The notes beneath the pieces were generated by a model. The model made no database searches and was not told where the DNA came from. It was given only the letters and a program-made list of their open reading frames with translations. Both the position numbers and the translations under genes were made by a program. Positions 44,578 through 57,197 of a stretch of DNA of 64,000 nucleotides are shown one piece after another. This DNA is from Cavia porcellus. Taxonomy: Eukaryota > Chordata > Mammalia > Rodentia > Caviidae. Numbering within the stretch: position 1 is the stretch's first letter; every line of letters starts with the position of its first letter. The stretch is from NCBI RefSeq assembly GCF_034190915.1, contig NW_026947489.1:57288001-57352000 (forward strand). The letters are read 5' to 3'.

Positions 44578-44755
44578 AACGCTGGGTGTGACGGCTGGCA
44601 CACACCTGGAATCCCAACACTTGGGAGGCTGAGGTAGGAGGATCACTCTGAGTTCAAGGCCACCTGGGGAACATAGTGAATTCAAGGACAGGTCGCCTGA
44701 ACTACATAGTGAGACTCTGTCTCAAAAACAAAAACAACAAAAAACCCCACAAAAA
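44578..44755 (+). repeat. B1-like SINE, RHEB intron 1
   Basis: Full-length copy with head GCTGGGTGTGACGGCTGGC. Contains the internal duplication (GAATTCAAGGACAGGTCGCC) and a mixed A-rich tail. Confidence 0.85.
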
Positions 44756-44886
44756 ACTAGCACCCTAACTTCTCTTTCCTCTAAGTCTCCTAAAATTTCT
44801 ATTGGAGGATTTTAGAACAAGGTGCATACCCCGTGAAGAAGAGAGATGAGGACAAGGCCCAGGGTATTTTACTAACAGAAAGATGA

Positions 44887-44979
44887 GGGGCTGGGAGATT
44901 TAGCTCAGCGGCATAAGTGCCTGCCTTGCAAGCAGGCAGTCGTGAGTTCGATCCCTGGTACCGATAAAAACGAAAAAGA

Positions 44980-45012
<33 letters not shown>

Positions 45013-45013
45013 A
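44887..45013 (+). mobile_element. Young ID-like SINE, RHEB intron 1
   Basis: Near-consensus with a pure A tail of about 30. Target-site duplication AGAAAGATGA at 44877-44886 and 45014-45023. Confidence 0.93.
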
Positions 45014-45664
45014 AGAAAGATGAAGGAAGCATTCCCTCAGGGCGCCCCTAAGCTACTTTTTTCCCACATCCTCAGAACATTATGCAACACCAGTTCTACA
45101 GGAACACCGTCCCTAAGGTCTGTCTCCAGAGGTCCTGTAACGCCAGACTTATACCCTGCTGGGTCTCTATTGTACCTCCCTTTGTCCAGACCATGGAGAG
45201 GCACAGCTCACAGGCTGCAAAATGCTTGCACACCACAACACCCTCACACACAAAGATGAAATTCATTCATTAAAATGTTGGACTGAAAGCAGAATCTCCT
45301 GGGAGACAGCTAGGAAATCCACAAGTGGGCAAACCCATTTCCTCCTCAGCAGCACTCAATGCTCAGTGAAATCAGACTGAATTTCTGATTCTGGACAATA
45401 GGACAACTCTCTCCGCTGTCCCCAACCTATCTGTCACTCCTTACAGTGCCTCGGCTCCACATACCCCTTCTGCCTGGCCACGTTCCCACTGTCCTGGCCT
45501 TCCTCAAGATCTCCATGTATATGACTCACTCCTGTCACTGTGGTCTGGGCTCGAATGATAGCTCCACAGAGAGCCACACCTAAGGTGGCACCTGCTCTCT
45601 TGCAGTTACCCTCTTTCATTTTTTCTTACTACTTTTTCTTTGTTTACTTCTTTTTTCTTTTATC

Positions 45665-45955
45665 TTTTCTTTTCTTGAGAGTCTCACTATGCAGGTCACA
45701 GGATGGCCTTGAGCTTACTTTGTAGCACAGGCTGGTGTTAAACTCGAAATGATCCTCCGGTCTCAGCTTCTCAAATGCTGGATTACAGCTGTGTACCGCA
45801 ACGCCTGCTTACTGTTTCTTTTTTAAAAACAGGGTCTCACTAGGTAGTTGAGGCTAGCCTTCAACTCACTATGTTGCCCAGAAGGAATTCTCAGTGAACC
45901 TCCTGCCTCAGCCTCCCAAGTGGGATTACAGATATGTGTCACCATGTCCAGCTCT
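45665..45955 (-). repeat. Two inverted B1-like SINEs in tandem
   Basis: Copies at 45,665-45,805 and 45,825-45,955. The second has TCAACTCACTATGTTGCCC and CACCATGTCCAGC. Confidence 0.8.
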
Positions 45956-46710
45956 CTTCCTGCTGCTTTAAATTAGCTGAAACTCTTTCCATTACTAGTC
46001 CACAAGACCAGCACAGTGCCTGACACCATATACATGCATTTCTGAACAAATAAATGTGGTACAGATGAACTTCATGGTCCTGCATTCAGATACTAGAAAA
46101 AAAAAAATCTCTACATAAAGTAGGAAATACAGCTCAACAGAAAATTTAAAACTATACCAAAAAAAAATTAAAATAACTCAATCATTATCTAATAGTACTC
46201 AACCATGGGCATGCCTATGATACAGGATTCAACAGTGTTTCAGGAACTCCACAATTTTAAGTGGATTGTTTTCAAAAGAATCCATGGCACATACGTTCAC
46301 CCATAAAGGAAAACTTAACTCAAAATATAGCAAAGCTATTCTGTATAATGAAGACAACATGGAATAAAGTTTGTTTATTAGTAAACTGAAAAACTGAAAT
46401 AGCAAAATTCTTACATCTAATGAGACAATAATGCATTAAGCAAAAGATAATAAAAAGATTTCTGTAACTTTTGTAGAATTGGATTAAAAATAGCAAAAGA
46501 AAGGGGTGTAGTATGAGACACGGGTAAGCTCCCAATGACATGAAGAGGTGGGAGCCAGCAGAAATCCCAAAGACATTTGCTGCACTGGTCCTGTGCTTAC
46601 CCTGGGTAGGACTTGCCCACCTTACGTGCAGGGGTGGAGGAACAGAGAACAGCTTCAAGAGTTGTCTCATGAAATGCAGGAAGCAACAGTCAACAAAAAA
46701 GAAAGTGAGA

Positions 46711-46824
46711 ATACAGGCTAGGGATTTAGCTCAGCGGCATAAGCATCTGCCTTGCAAGCAAGCGGTCGTGAGTTTGATCCCTGGTACCGATTTAAAAAGG
46801 AAAAAAAAAAAAAAAAAAAAAAAA
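46711..46824 (+). mobile_element. Young ID-like SINE, RHEB intron 1
   Basis: GCTAGGGATTTAGCTCAGCG to ATCCCTGGTACCGAT, then an A tail. The duplication AAAAAAGAAAGTGAGA lies at about 46,695-46,710 and 46,826-46,841. Confidence 0.9.
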
Positions 46825-46865
46825 GAAAAAAGAAAGTGAGACTCTTAAAACAAAACAGGTAAGAG

Positions 46866-46990
46866 AGGCCAGAAGTGTTGGCACATACCTATAATTCCAG
46901 CACTGGGAGGCTGAAACAGGAGGGTTGCTGTGAATTCAAAGCCAGCCTGGGCTACACAGTTGAGACCCTGTCTCAAAAAACTGAAAAGAT
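46866..46990 (+). repeat. B1-like SINE, RHEB intron 1
   Basis: GCCAGAAGTGTTGGCACATA to GACCCTGTCTCAAAAAA. Confidence 0.85.
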
Positions 46991-47158
46991 GGTACAAGAA
47001 AAAGTACAAACACAGAATGATACACAAATGGACCACATTTTAAAAAACTGTACCTAGCTACTGAGCTGGTTTATATCAAGGGAATAAATTACTTTGGCAG
47101 GCTAAGTCAACACTGAACTTGAAAACTTTAGCAGTTATTCTGGCAAAGGAAATATGAG

Positions 47159-47233
47159 GGCCAAGGGTTCAGCTCAGAGGCTTAAGTGTCTGCTGGCAAG
47201 TGCGAGGTGGTGAGTTTGATCCCAGTACAAAAC
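47159..47233 (+). repeat. Old ID-like SINE, RHEB intron 1
   Basis: CAAGGGTTCAGCTCAGAGG, GAGTTTGATCCCAGTAC. Tail lost. Confidence 0.7.
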
Positions 47234-47842
47234 AGTCTAATCTAAATCCCTATGAAGGATGACAGTCAACTACTGTCCCTAGGAATAGTAGACTCGGATG
47301 CCAAAACTGGAAACCTCATTCCCCAGGGCAGAAATTCGATTTCTCAATCAGACTGGCCGCTGGGGGAATTCACTAGCAGATATTAAACCCTGGGGCTCAT
47401 GCACCTCAAACACAGGCTCAACATCACTGAGCTACCCTGGCCTAGTCCCACCCTCAGTCTCTTTAATACTGCTTAACAGAACTCCAATATCCACAATCCA
47501 CGCTACATAATGACAGCCTCAAAGCCCGGAGGTCTTGCTCCAGCAATCTTAAGCAACCACCCAAGTGCACCTGGAGCAGACTGCTGCTACTCTCTGAACT
47601 GGGTGCCTCCCAAGGTCCAGCCAACCCACAGCCCTGGGTGACCTTCCGCACCACACCCAGACTGGCTCTAAAGCAATGTTTTCAAAGCAGGGTCTGTGAG
47701 CCACTCAGTCATGAGATCAACTTACATCATGTGAGCCATGACCCACCTGCTTTTAAGAAACAGAAACACAGGCCTAGACTGCAAAGAAGTTACGATCAAT
47801 CTTAGTTACACACACATTTATTACAGCTGAGTAGATACTTCT

Positions 47843-47939
47843 TTTTTGTCTCTTTCCTTTTTACCGGTACCAGGGATCGAACTCACGACTGCCTGCTTGC
47901 AAGGCAGGTGCTTATGCCACTGAGCTAAATCCCCAGCCC
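47843..47939 (-). mobile_element. ID-like SINE, RHEB intron 1
   Basis: Inverted: ACCGGTACCAGGGATCGAAC, GAGCTAAATCCCCAGCCC. A 14-bp duplication with one mismatch (GAGTAGATACTTCT and GAGTAGATATTTCT) flanks it. Confidence 0.9.
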
Positions 47940-48829
47940 GAGTAGATATTTCTTACCAAGGGCTGCAGTCAAGAAGTTAGAGATCCACTACTGTAAACTA
48001 GGACCCTCACCCTCCACAGGTTTCACTTCCTTCTCTAACTTAGGCCCCAGACCGAAAGACAAATCCTCTCCCACTAATCTTCTGTCAGAAGCTTTTGTTT
48101 CCCTTCTCTGACCTCTCAACTCAACTTCTGTGATCATAATCTAATCACTATTGGGAGTCTGTTGCTCAATTGGAGAGGTCACCACTCTGCTGGCAGTGAC
48201 CATTAAGGCTGCCCCTTCCTTTCCTTTCCGCCCTATCTCTGTGGGGATCTTCAGTGGCTCTCCTTTCTTTTCCTCAAGTAGTTCTACAAATGCAAACTAT
48301 TAAGCCCACCCAAACCTCCTGTCTGAGTAGCTCTAGAATGAACATGGTATTAACTAGGTTCCCAAGGGGATTTTGTCACATAGCAAAATTTAAGGTGCAC
48401 TGCAACAAAAAACTCACCAAGGCTTCTGAGCATCTGGGCATTTCCTAATACTCCAGCTTCCACCAGCAGCTCAGATGGTAACATTTAAAGACCACCTAAC
48501 AGGAGTCAGGCTCCAGGGATGCAGCCATAATTAAGGCAAGCCACGAGTCCAGAGAAAGCAAGAAATGCTCCATTTCCTGGCAGTCTGTCACACACACACC
48601 CCACCATGCCCCAAGGCCACGGCAAGACCAGTGTGCATGAAATGCAGGGAATGGAGTCTGAGCTGTGATATCCAGGCCTGGACCCCTGACTCAACCACTC
48701 CTGACTCAAAGGAAGAGTCCAGCACACTGTCCTACCACCCAAGTTTCTCTAGCCCACTTTCCCTACCCAATCCTTTCTAGTCTACTCTTTGTCCTCTGTA
48801 ATCAGGGGTTGTGAGGGTTAGGGTTAGAG

Positions 48830-49700
48830 AACAATTACAATCAGGACACAGAATTTACAATATTATTTTATGATGGTGATCCAGAGTTAAACATAAGAAA
48901 GTACAGGAAATCTATGCAAAACACTAAAGACTCAGAATATTCAGCCAAGGGCCTGGATCCCACAGCAATGTCTGCATCAGTCCAGATGAAGACCTAGAGC
49001 CCATGACAATGTCTCCCACGAGTCCATCTGGAGGACTAGAGCCAAAGACAAGGACTTACACCAGTCTGTTTTATGGATCTGCTGGGAAGGCCCAAAGGTT
49101 AGTGGTGGAAACCAGAACATTTATGCCAACAGGATGAAGAGACTGTGCCAATAGGTTGCTAACAGGTTGAAGGTTCTATACTGGAGGTAAGAAGTCACAT
49201 TCAAAAAAAGGACCAGGGCTGACCTGAAAAGTGCCACGCCAAACTCAGTGACAACGAGGTCCTGAGTTCCTCCAATCATGAGAACAGTTGAGTACATGCC
49301 AGAAAGCCAGTGTGACAAGCTTCTGGAGATTAAACAGCACACATCTTCTCCTCCAGAGCCAGGAAGTGATAGTCAATGTAAGGACCAGAGCTCCCCCAAA
49401 GTGAACCTCAGCCACTCTCAACAACAAGGTCCCAAGCTCCTCTGATGATAATGGCCAAATTCATACCAGGGAAGCTAGCCATGACAATCACCTCCAGGAG
49501 AATCAACGGCTCAAACAGCAAGACTTAAAAGAACCTGCAAAGCCTCACTCTTCTTTTCCATGCCTTTTATACTGGCAACTTTCCTCAGGTGGCCATCTAC
49601 ACTCAGCACCATGTTGACTTAATTCAGCTGGTGTAAAGATGACCACCAGATTTAATCCATAATATTCTCCTCCTGAAATAGTTCTAAGCAGTTTCTCTAC
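48830..49700 (-). repeat. Unclassified TATA-bearing element with internal tandem repeats
   Basis: Read on minus, a TATAAAAGG box (plus 49564-49572) precedes two diverged copies of a unit of about 170 bp (anchors ACCAGAGCTC at 49384 and ACCAGGGCTG at 49213; GTCCCAAGCTCC at 49427 and GTCCTGAGTTCC at 49258). Two copies of a 41-bp unit follow (CAATGTCT at 49007 and 48966), with AATAATATTG near 48,860. It looks like an LTR or other retroelement promoter region, but I do not recognise the family. Confidence 0.45.
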
Positions 49701-50860
49701 TGTTTATTATTCCAGTCCATATGGCTTGTCTCTGAAGTACTGCATGCTACATGCTTGATGTGAAGATGAATGCAGCCTACAGAAATCATCTCAGCGGCTT
49801 CCAGCCACACTACATGAACCAAGATTATATGAACACCTGTGTGTCCTGCAGGGACCTGACCACAACACTTCACAAGAGGCGTGCAGAGTCTGGCTTAAGA
49901 CTTCAACTAGAGGTCAGATAAACAGAGGCTAAAGTTCTGGAGCTGATTAAGAAAGAGAAGCAGCTCTCTAACCTTACAAAAGAAATCAAACACTAGTGAA
50001 ACTTTAGCTAGAACTGAAAGAATATAAATGAAAGGATGCAAATGAAAACCTACCGACCAGAGGCAAGCTACAACTTCCAGGGATCCATCTCCTCAGGGCC
50101 AACCTACTGACATTCCGCACAGGGGCAATAAAGCTGATCCCCTCTACAATTTCTCTGGAGCTAAATGCCTTCTGTATTCACTTAAACTTTTACTCCTAGT
50201 TTCATCAGTTACAGAGACTGCATTTGTAAAACAAGATTAGTTCCTCAATCTGTCTTTCTCCCACTCCTCCCTCCTACCAGCTGTATTTTTACAGTTCCCA
50301 GCTTGGTAACATTTCACTGCACTCTGAAGTCCAAATTTTTAGCACTCAGACTATGGACTAATTCATTCATCTACTTAAATATTTCTTAGGCAGCTCTTAT
50401 GCGTGAATCAAGCACAATTTGTGCCACTGGGATACATCACTGAACAGACAGAAATTCCTTTTCCAGATAAGAAGATTACATACAATGCGAGAAATATATG
50501 GAAATGAGCACAATAAACCTAGTAAACAGAAGAAACTGGGTATGTACACATTCTTTGTAACTAAAAAGACACAAACAACAACAACATACTCATGAACAAA
50601 GCAATTGTGATCAGCAGCTATTAATACCACAAAAATAATCAGACTTTAAATACCTTCCAATGAAACATAAACCACTCCTAGACAGTTTAGAATAGGGAGA
50701 AAAAAACCAGAATCTGATCAAACTGCTACATCTTAACTACCAACTCACAGAGCACAGCCAAATGAACATGTTAGGTATTTGGAAACACAGTAGCCAAACC
50801 CAGATTCTGAATAACACCTCAGCACTTCCATAAATCAGAATTTCAAGAAGGTGGCAACTG
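49701..50860. other. RHEB: RHEB intron 1, no gene recognised
   Basis: AT-rich, unique-looking. The first 300 bp may be more of the element to its left. Confidence 0.35.
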
Positions 50861-50870
50861 TAGTCTAGAT

Positions 50871-51125
50871 TTTTTGGTTTTTGTACTGGGAATCAAACTC
50901 AGGACCTTGCGCTTGCCAAGCAGGTGCTTTTGCTGCTGAGCTATATCCTTGGTCTTTCAAGATTTTTTTTTGGACTTGTTGAGACAGGGTTTTACTATGC
51001 AGTTCAGGCTGTCCTTGAACTCACTTTGTAACCCAGGCTAGCCTGGAACTTGCAGCAATCTTCTTGCCTCAGTCTCCCAAGAGTGCTGGGATTACAGGAG
51101 TGTACCACCACACTCGGCTCTCTTT
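50871..51125 (-). repeat. Old ID-like and B1-like SINEs, inverted
   Basis: ID-like at 50,871-50,957 (GTACTGGGAATCAAACTC). Full B1-like at 50,965-51,122 (GAGACAGGGTTTTACTATG) with internal duplication. Confidence 0.8.
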
Positions 51126-51173
51126 TAATATTTTGTTTCAAAAAAGAAAAGAATACACATATTTTTTATAGCA

Positions 51174-51191
51174 TGTGTGTGTGTGTGTGTA
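51174..51191. repeat. (TG)9 microsatellite
   Basis: Short pure TG run at the edge of the preceding SINE. Confidence 0.9.
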
Positions 51192-51194
51192 TAC

Positions 51195-51740
51195 AGGATT
51201 CCAATCTAGAGCCAAGTTTGAAAATCTACAATGTGCCTCCTCTAATGACCAAGTTCTGTTCCCGCAATGGGGTCCTTAATTGATCTGGGCGCTAAATGAG
51301 GAACTGTATATAGGATGGACACTATAGTATTCAGAACAAAGAAATGGTCAAAGGAAACTCTTTTTTTTTTTTTTTTTGGTCTTTTTCCTTTTTATCGGTA
51401 CCTGGGATCGAACTCACGACTGCTTGCTTCCAAGGCAGGCGCTTATGGGGCTGAGCTAAATCCCCTGCCCCTCAAAGGAAACTCTTACTTGATGACTTTG
51501 TTCTCATTTGCATAACTGTTACATGCAGTACTGCAATGTATAACATTTTTTGCAAAAACTATAGCACTATCCTGTACAATCAGCCAACATTACAGTACTG
51601 TATAAACGATGTACACTGTACCAAAAAGAGACATTGCAGCTCTATAAACAAAATGTACAGAAAGAACAAAAGATGGGTCATAAGTCTGAGCAGTTGGTTT
51701 TAAGTCCAAATAGTCATTAAATGAGGAATATCTATACTCT
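51195..51740. mobile_element. DNA transposon remnant, Tigger/MER44-like (tentative)
   Basis: The ends carry roughly complementary phrases around AAATGAGGAACTGTATA and TAAATGAGGAATATCTATAC. Internal phrases such as CAGTACTGCAATGTATAAC and TAAGTCTGAGCAG recall Tigger-type non-autonomous elements. It is split by an ID-like SINE. Confidence 0.35.
51363..51472 (-). mobile_element. Young ID-like SINE, RHEB intron 1
   Basis: Inverted, with a long T-run tail. A perfect 14-bp duplication, CAAAGGAAACTCTT, lies at 51349-51362 and 51473-51486. Confidence 0.93.
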
Positions 51741-53515
51741 AAAGCACTGCTTTGCAGTGTTAAAGATCAAGAGTTCACTCAGGCCTGCATATCTAACAGA
51801 GAGCTCAGAGTCCGTGATCCTTAGGAGCACACTCACAGAAGCTAAACTACAGTTTAATAAATAGGCTCTTAACCTTAGCTGCACCTAGTGATTGATCACC
51901 TAAGAGTTTTAAAGACTGCTATGGCCTGGGATCTCATCCCTGGTGATTCTAGTCTAACTGGTATGGGTAGCAGTCTGGGCACAAGGGCTTTTTGAAGCCC
52001 TCTAGGTGGGCCTATATGTCATACAGTTTAAGTACCACCACCTAAAGCCACATCAAAGATGGCAGGAAAAGGACAGAAACAACTATATTCTTGAGTTGAC
52101 TGACCACTCGACCTCTGGTCTTCTTCGTATTAAGTCAGTAACTTTCCTTAGTGTTTACATCCTAATTGATCCCAGTGTTGTTACAGAATTGAGAAATGTG
52201 TATTTTTTTGAAAAGCATTTAAATCGTTTCTCTTAAGTATTTGATAATGTGTATTTCACAGCTAGGCACCTTTAGCCATTTCTCTTCTTTAAAATCTTTA
52301 CCTATCACTCTGACTCCATACCTACTTGACCAAGCTAAACTTGTTCTCAAGGAACCTTTAGGTCTTTGTGAAGAGACATCAGTACTGCCTTCTGGGAACT
52401 CCAAGAAAGTGATTGTTCAAGCATGGCCCTGCTAGAGACCTGATGGCCTTGTGACAACGAAAGGAGGAGCAGAGAGCAAGGAAAATAAACTGAACACAAA
52501 TTTCAGCTCCACCTTCTCAAGCTCATGAAGAACTCTTATTACTGAGGAAAAATGGCCAGCAGAAACCTAGATCTCTCTTTTGTTCCTAGTATTTGATATA
52601 AAACATAGATGAGCATAAATTTCAAGTAAATAATGGAGTAATTCTGACAATCTGCACAGTGCAAAAAGTATTTACCACGTGACAACCACTTTTCCCCATT
52701 TCTCAGAATTTATTTAATGCAGAATGCATCATCTGATAAGGGCAGTTTGGGGGTCAATGAATGGTGAGTAAATCAAGACTTACCACACACCCTGGTTTCA
52801 GAAACATCATAATTGGGAGAAATAGGAATAGTGGGTAAAGGTTTAGGATGTGAATTCAAAATGATGGTACGAATCCAAGACCATTCTGAACTATATAGCG
52901 AGACCCCGTCTTAAAAAAGCAGCCACTTCAAAGACTTCTCCACGTAGCAAAAAAAAGCAGCCACACAGTGCCTTTGAGGACCTGGAGCAACTGACGCTGG
53001 GAGAGCATGAACTGAGCAGCCACTTCTGCACCGTCCACCGTGGGGGAAAGTGCACAAAGACATAAATGTTTTGGAAAACAGCTTCACAGTTTCTCACAAA
53101 GCATATAGTTCACACGCATGTGACCCACTGCTAGAGATTTATCAGGAAGAAATTACGATCTACCCACAAAGAAATACCAAATATTTATGCGCACAGATTA
53201 CGAACATCCATGATAGGTGACTGCATACACAATGAGCAGAAAAGACTACACACTGACCTAGATTGGAGTCTAAATACATCATGTTAAAAGGGCTAGAAGA
53301 ACAATGGAATGCAAAAGTGGTTTCCCTATTATGTTCCTCATGGGACACACAATGCCAGCTGCATGTTTAACAATTATATGCACTCACAGCAAAAGAAACT
53401 GAGCTCTGTCAATGCCTTCAGAGAAGAGATGATGTGTACTTACATCAGGGTCACCAAGAACGCATTATAAAGCAACACCCCTCCCTTCTCCATCCTCTAT
53501 CTGTCTATCTATTGT
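51741..53515. other. RHEB: RHEB intron 1, no gene recognised
   Basis: Only a short B1 3' remnant at 52,855-52,920 (TATATAGCGAGACCCCGTC) is visible. Confidence 0.4.
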
Positions 53516-53519
53516 CCAT

Positions 53520-53832
53520 TTTTTGAGAGTCTTGCTGTGCAGTTCAGGCTGACCTTGAACTCACTAGGTAGCTGAGAGGTTGGCCTCAAACTCTACAGAA
53601 TGCTCCTGCATCAGCCTCTAAAGTGCTGGGATCCCAGGCATGTGCAGCTATGCCTGACTTGTGCCCTACTCCTCCCCACCCCCTTGTCTTTTTGAGACAA
53701 GGTCTTGCTATGCAGTTCAGGCTGGCCTTGAGCTCACTGTGTAGCCCAGGCTGGTCTCAGACTTGCAATGATCCTTCTGCATCAGCCTCCCCAGTGCTGG
53801 GATTACAGGCGTGCACCACCACACTTGGCTTT
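53520..53832 (-). repeat. Two inverted B1-like SINEs
   Basis: Copies at 53,520-53,655 and 53,690-53,832. The right one is the better preserved (GAGACAAGGTCTTGCTATG, GTGCTGGGATTACAGGCG). Confidence 0.85.
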
Positions 53833-53839
53833 GCACCTT

Positions 53840-54945
53840 GCTCTTTAACAAGGGCACACAAGAAATGCCTGTGGTGTTTTGGCAAAGTGCCACTGTGATT
53901 CTAACATGAACACCCCTCTCCATAGCACCAGACGAGGGCATGCAAACTTTAATTGTTTAACAGAATCTTCAAGTGAGACACTGTGTTATCTCATTTGTTC
54001 CTATGAGTTAAGCAGCATTGACATCACTTTGTTCCTTCTCACACCAATTCTCCAATTTTAAAAATAGATGTAGGAGAGAAAGAGGAAAAAGTAATGTGTA
54101 ACTGCTATTCCAAAGCCAAGCAGAGTAAGTAGAACTGGCCTATAAAATGTCACCCACTCAAACACTGTGTCTCCCGCTACTGCCGGGCACAATGCTACCA
54201 GGAAAGACTCCACCGAGGAAAAAGGAACAAGTTGCCTCCAGGTACCTTTTAACATGAGTGAGTTACATAAGTGAAAAGGGTTATCCACTTTTAGAGTCAC
54301 TGAAGTAAATGGAAAGAAAAGTGTCACCCAAGAAGGCCAGGGAACTGTTTTGCTAAATTGTAAGTAGGCTATTCACTGCCACAGGATGATGAAGTGTAAC
54401 CAAACCAGACACAATGGAACAAACCTGATAAACTACAGAAAATCAAATTTCTGGTAACAAAGAATGAATTTTCTTAGATTTGGGGCAAAACTGTGCAGAA
54501 GGCAAAGGATGACAAAGAGCTAGGGAAACGCAACAAGATAAATGCTCAAGTAGAACACAAGTCTACTATCAACAACAAAGTACAGTATATAAAAATAAAA
54601 TATAAAGCATATTCCTCAGTCACCATGCATAGTTAAAAACATAAAGATCACTTTTCAAAAGTTCTTAAAAAGCCACACTGGCTGTATATACTGCAGTGTT
54701 ATCTGTGTTGTCCAGTACCAGCCAGAAGCCACACAGGATCAGATCAGTGAGCAGCTGAAATGTGGCTAGGCTAGCCCTGAGATGAGTCACGGTGTAAAAC
54801 ATACAGAAGACCTTGAGAATTCAGCATTAAAATCATAAAAACATTAACAATATTCATAGCACATTCTGAACATCTTGGGGCAAGCTTCCTAAATTTGTAT
54901 ACATTTAGCTCTAGGCTCACCTTCCCAGAAAGAGCAAAAAACTGA
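53840..54945. other. RHEB: RHEB intron 1, no gene recognised
   Basis: AT-rich, unique-looking. Nothing identified. Confidence 0.4.
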
Positions 54946-54947
54946 AG

Positions 54948-55229
54948 ATATCCCAGCACTTGGAGGCTGAGACAGGAGGACTGCTGCAAGTTTGAAGCCA
55001 GCCTGAGTTACACTAAGCATTCATGGCTAGCCTGAACTACAGTGAGATTCTGTCTCAAATAAACGAAGGAAAGAAGGAAGAAAGGACAAACACAGCCTGT
55101 AGTAAAGATGGGGCCCTTGGTGCCTTGAACGAGTGAACAGAGGGCCACAGGTTTAGCTCAGTGCATAAGCACCTGTCTGGCAAGCATGAGGGGAGTTCAA
55201 TCCCCAGCATCAAAAAAAAAAAAAAAAAA
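54948..55229 (+). repeat. B1-like then ID-like SINE, RHEB intron 1
   Basis: B1-like at 54,948-55,075 (ATATCCCAGCACTTGGAGG). ID-like at 55,142-55,229 (CACAGGTTTAGCTCAGTGC, GTTCAATCCCCAGCATC) with an A tail. Confidence 0.8.
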
Positions 55230-55517
55230 GAAAGAGTGAGCAGTATGAGGGTCTGTACCCATTTCCTCGTCTGTCCTGCTCCAGCAACAGGGAAGCAACC
55301 ATGCAAGGAGAAGGGGCTCTAAGTCACACTCCTGGGGCAGCAGATCATCAGAACTGCTTTGCATGGAAAGCCACCTGTCTTCAGGACCACAGGAAATGTG
55401 CTGGCCATGATGACAGCCTCTGCAAGCAAACAGCAAGGCAGGTTTGAAGATCTTATTTGACCCTTAAAAGTCTTCCCTGACTTGCCACAATTTCTAAGAA
55501 CAAGTTTAAAACTTTCT

Positions 55518-55634
55518 TTTTGGAGATAGGGTTTCACTCTGCAGTTCAGGCTGGTCTCAAACTTGAAATGATCCTCCTGCTTCAGCCTTCCAAATGCTGG
55601 GATTATGGGTGTGCACCACCATGCCCAGCTCAAT
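55518..55634 (-). repeat. B1-like SINE, RHEB intron 1
   Basis: Inverted: GGAGATAGGGTTTCACTCTG, GTGCACCACCATGCCC. Confidence 0.85.
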
Positions 55635-55639
55635 GGCTC

Positions 55640-56685
55640 AATGTTTAAAATTTTAACAGGGCCTCCAAATGTTGTTGGCATGGGCACAGAGGCAAGTCCC
55701 TGCATGTCCCTTGCCATTCACACACTGCCATCTTCTTTCCCTAGGAGAGGGCAATGGGCAAATCTGTGTTGTGATTATTCTCTCACGAGCACTAATCCCA
55801 ATGGTATTGAAATAATTTTTGTAGCACCCGGTTAGAGTGCCAGCTCTGTGGCCACTGCCAGTGTTCAAGGAGATGGCCTTGGCATCACTTGATGGGTGGT
55901 ACTTACTATGTGCTTCTACGTCAGTAAATACTTCAAAAACACCAGAAGCTATTACCACGGCCACAGTTACAACTGTCTCCTGTAGCTCCTTCACTGGGCT
56001 GGGAGGGTCATGAGTGCCCCAGCATGAATGGCTGTGTGCACTCTGTACCTTAAACCTGGTGGAATCATTCACACACTTGCTTTGTGGTTGTCCTCCTCTC
56101 TAGGGAGCAAGCACGTGGGGTCCCCTAATCTAACACCTCTGCGCAGCTCTCGAATATCAAAGGCCAGGCACCCTCTCTTTGTACACACAGTCATAGGCAG
56201 GACACAAACCAACCAGCCCACCAACCCTCATCACACTTGGGAGTTTCCCAGCAGAGGGGTGGGAAACCCACCATCTGCACCTGCCCTCAGAGCATGGAGC
56301 CCTGCCTCCACAGCGACTGTCCTTTCCTAGTGCCTGTCAGGTCCCAGCCTTTCCGGTTTGTCTGGCTTCCCTGCAAGTGCAAGGACAGCACTTTATGCTC
56401 ACCTCCACAACACCCTCTCCTCCACTCTGTTCCATACCTTCTCTATTTCCCTTCCATTTTCTCACAAGACAGCTTGTTAGTTATGTTCTAGTCAGTGATT
56501 CACACAAATCATGAAACTCACCACAGAGAGAAGCTGCATTCTCTTGAAAGATAAATTTCAAAGGTATTTGTATCATCCAGACTCATTTATATGTAAGATA
56601 TACAAATCTTAGAAAAGTATTTTCATTTTATAGATTATACATAAACAATAACAGTTACATCACTTGTTCGAATAATTTACTATGC
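55640..56685. other. RHEB: RHEB intron 1, no gene recognised
   Basis: Unique-looking. Open stretches of 80-140 codons have no recognisable domain or splice context. Confidence 0.4.
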
Positions 56686-56689
56686 ATCT

Positions 56690-57040
56690 TAGTTACTTTT
56701 TACTTGTGGTCGCTGAGACAAAATACCTGATGATGCCCAAAGTTGGGAAAGGAAAGGTTTATTTCTTCCAGTTTTGGAGGTTTCAGGCCATACTCAGTTG
56801 GCTCCAAGGCAGGGTAGCATGGAGGGGCCAGTTCATGGTGGCTGCAAACAGCAAGGCAGAAACCAGCAAGAGAGACACATCTTCTTCCTGCCATTGCATC
56901 ACATCTTGGCTACACCCCAGGTATAGCACTGACACCATCAATCCAAGCTCTAAACAATGAACCAATCACAAATGCATAATTCAAAGGCATGAGGCTTGGG
57001 GGCCTCTGACATAAACCATGACACTATGCCACCCTGTAGT
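56690..57040 (-). mobile_element. MaLR-like LTR (tentative), RHEB intron 1
   Basis: Read on minus it ends GAAATAAACCTTTCCTTTCC then GGTATTTTGTCTCAGCG, the poly(A) signal and R/U5 style of MaLR LTRs. AATAAA lies at plus 56758-56763. The upstream part has CACCATGAACTGGCCCC. Confidence 0.5.
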
Positions 57041-57197
57041 TAACTCTTTATCTTGAAAAAAGTAAATTATGTATTTTTGTTAAAACACCAATTTGTTTCA
57101 AAAGTCCCTGAGGAATCTCTCTGTAAACAAGTACAACAAAAGAGAAATGGTGGGGAAGCAACTAAGCTGCATTAGTCAAGACACCTAACTATGTAGA

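Noticed and set aside
48810..48835. Telomere-like GGTTAGGGTTAG
   Set aside because: Fewer than three full repeats, too short for an interstitial telomere. A similar short match near 24,605 is equally trivial.
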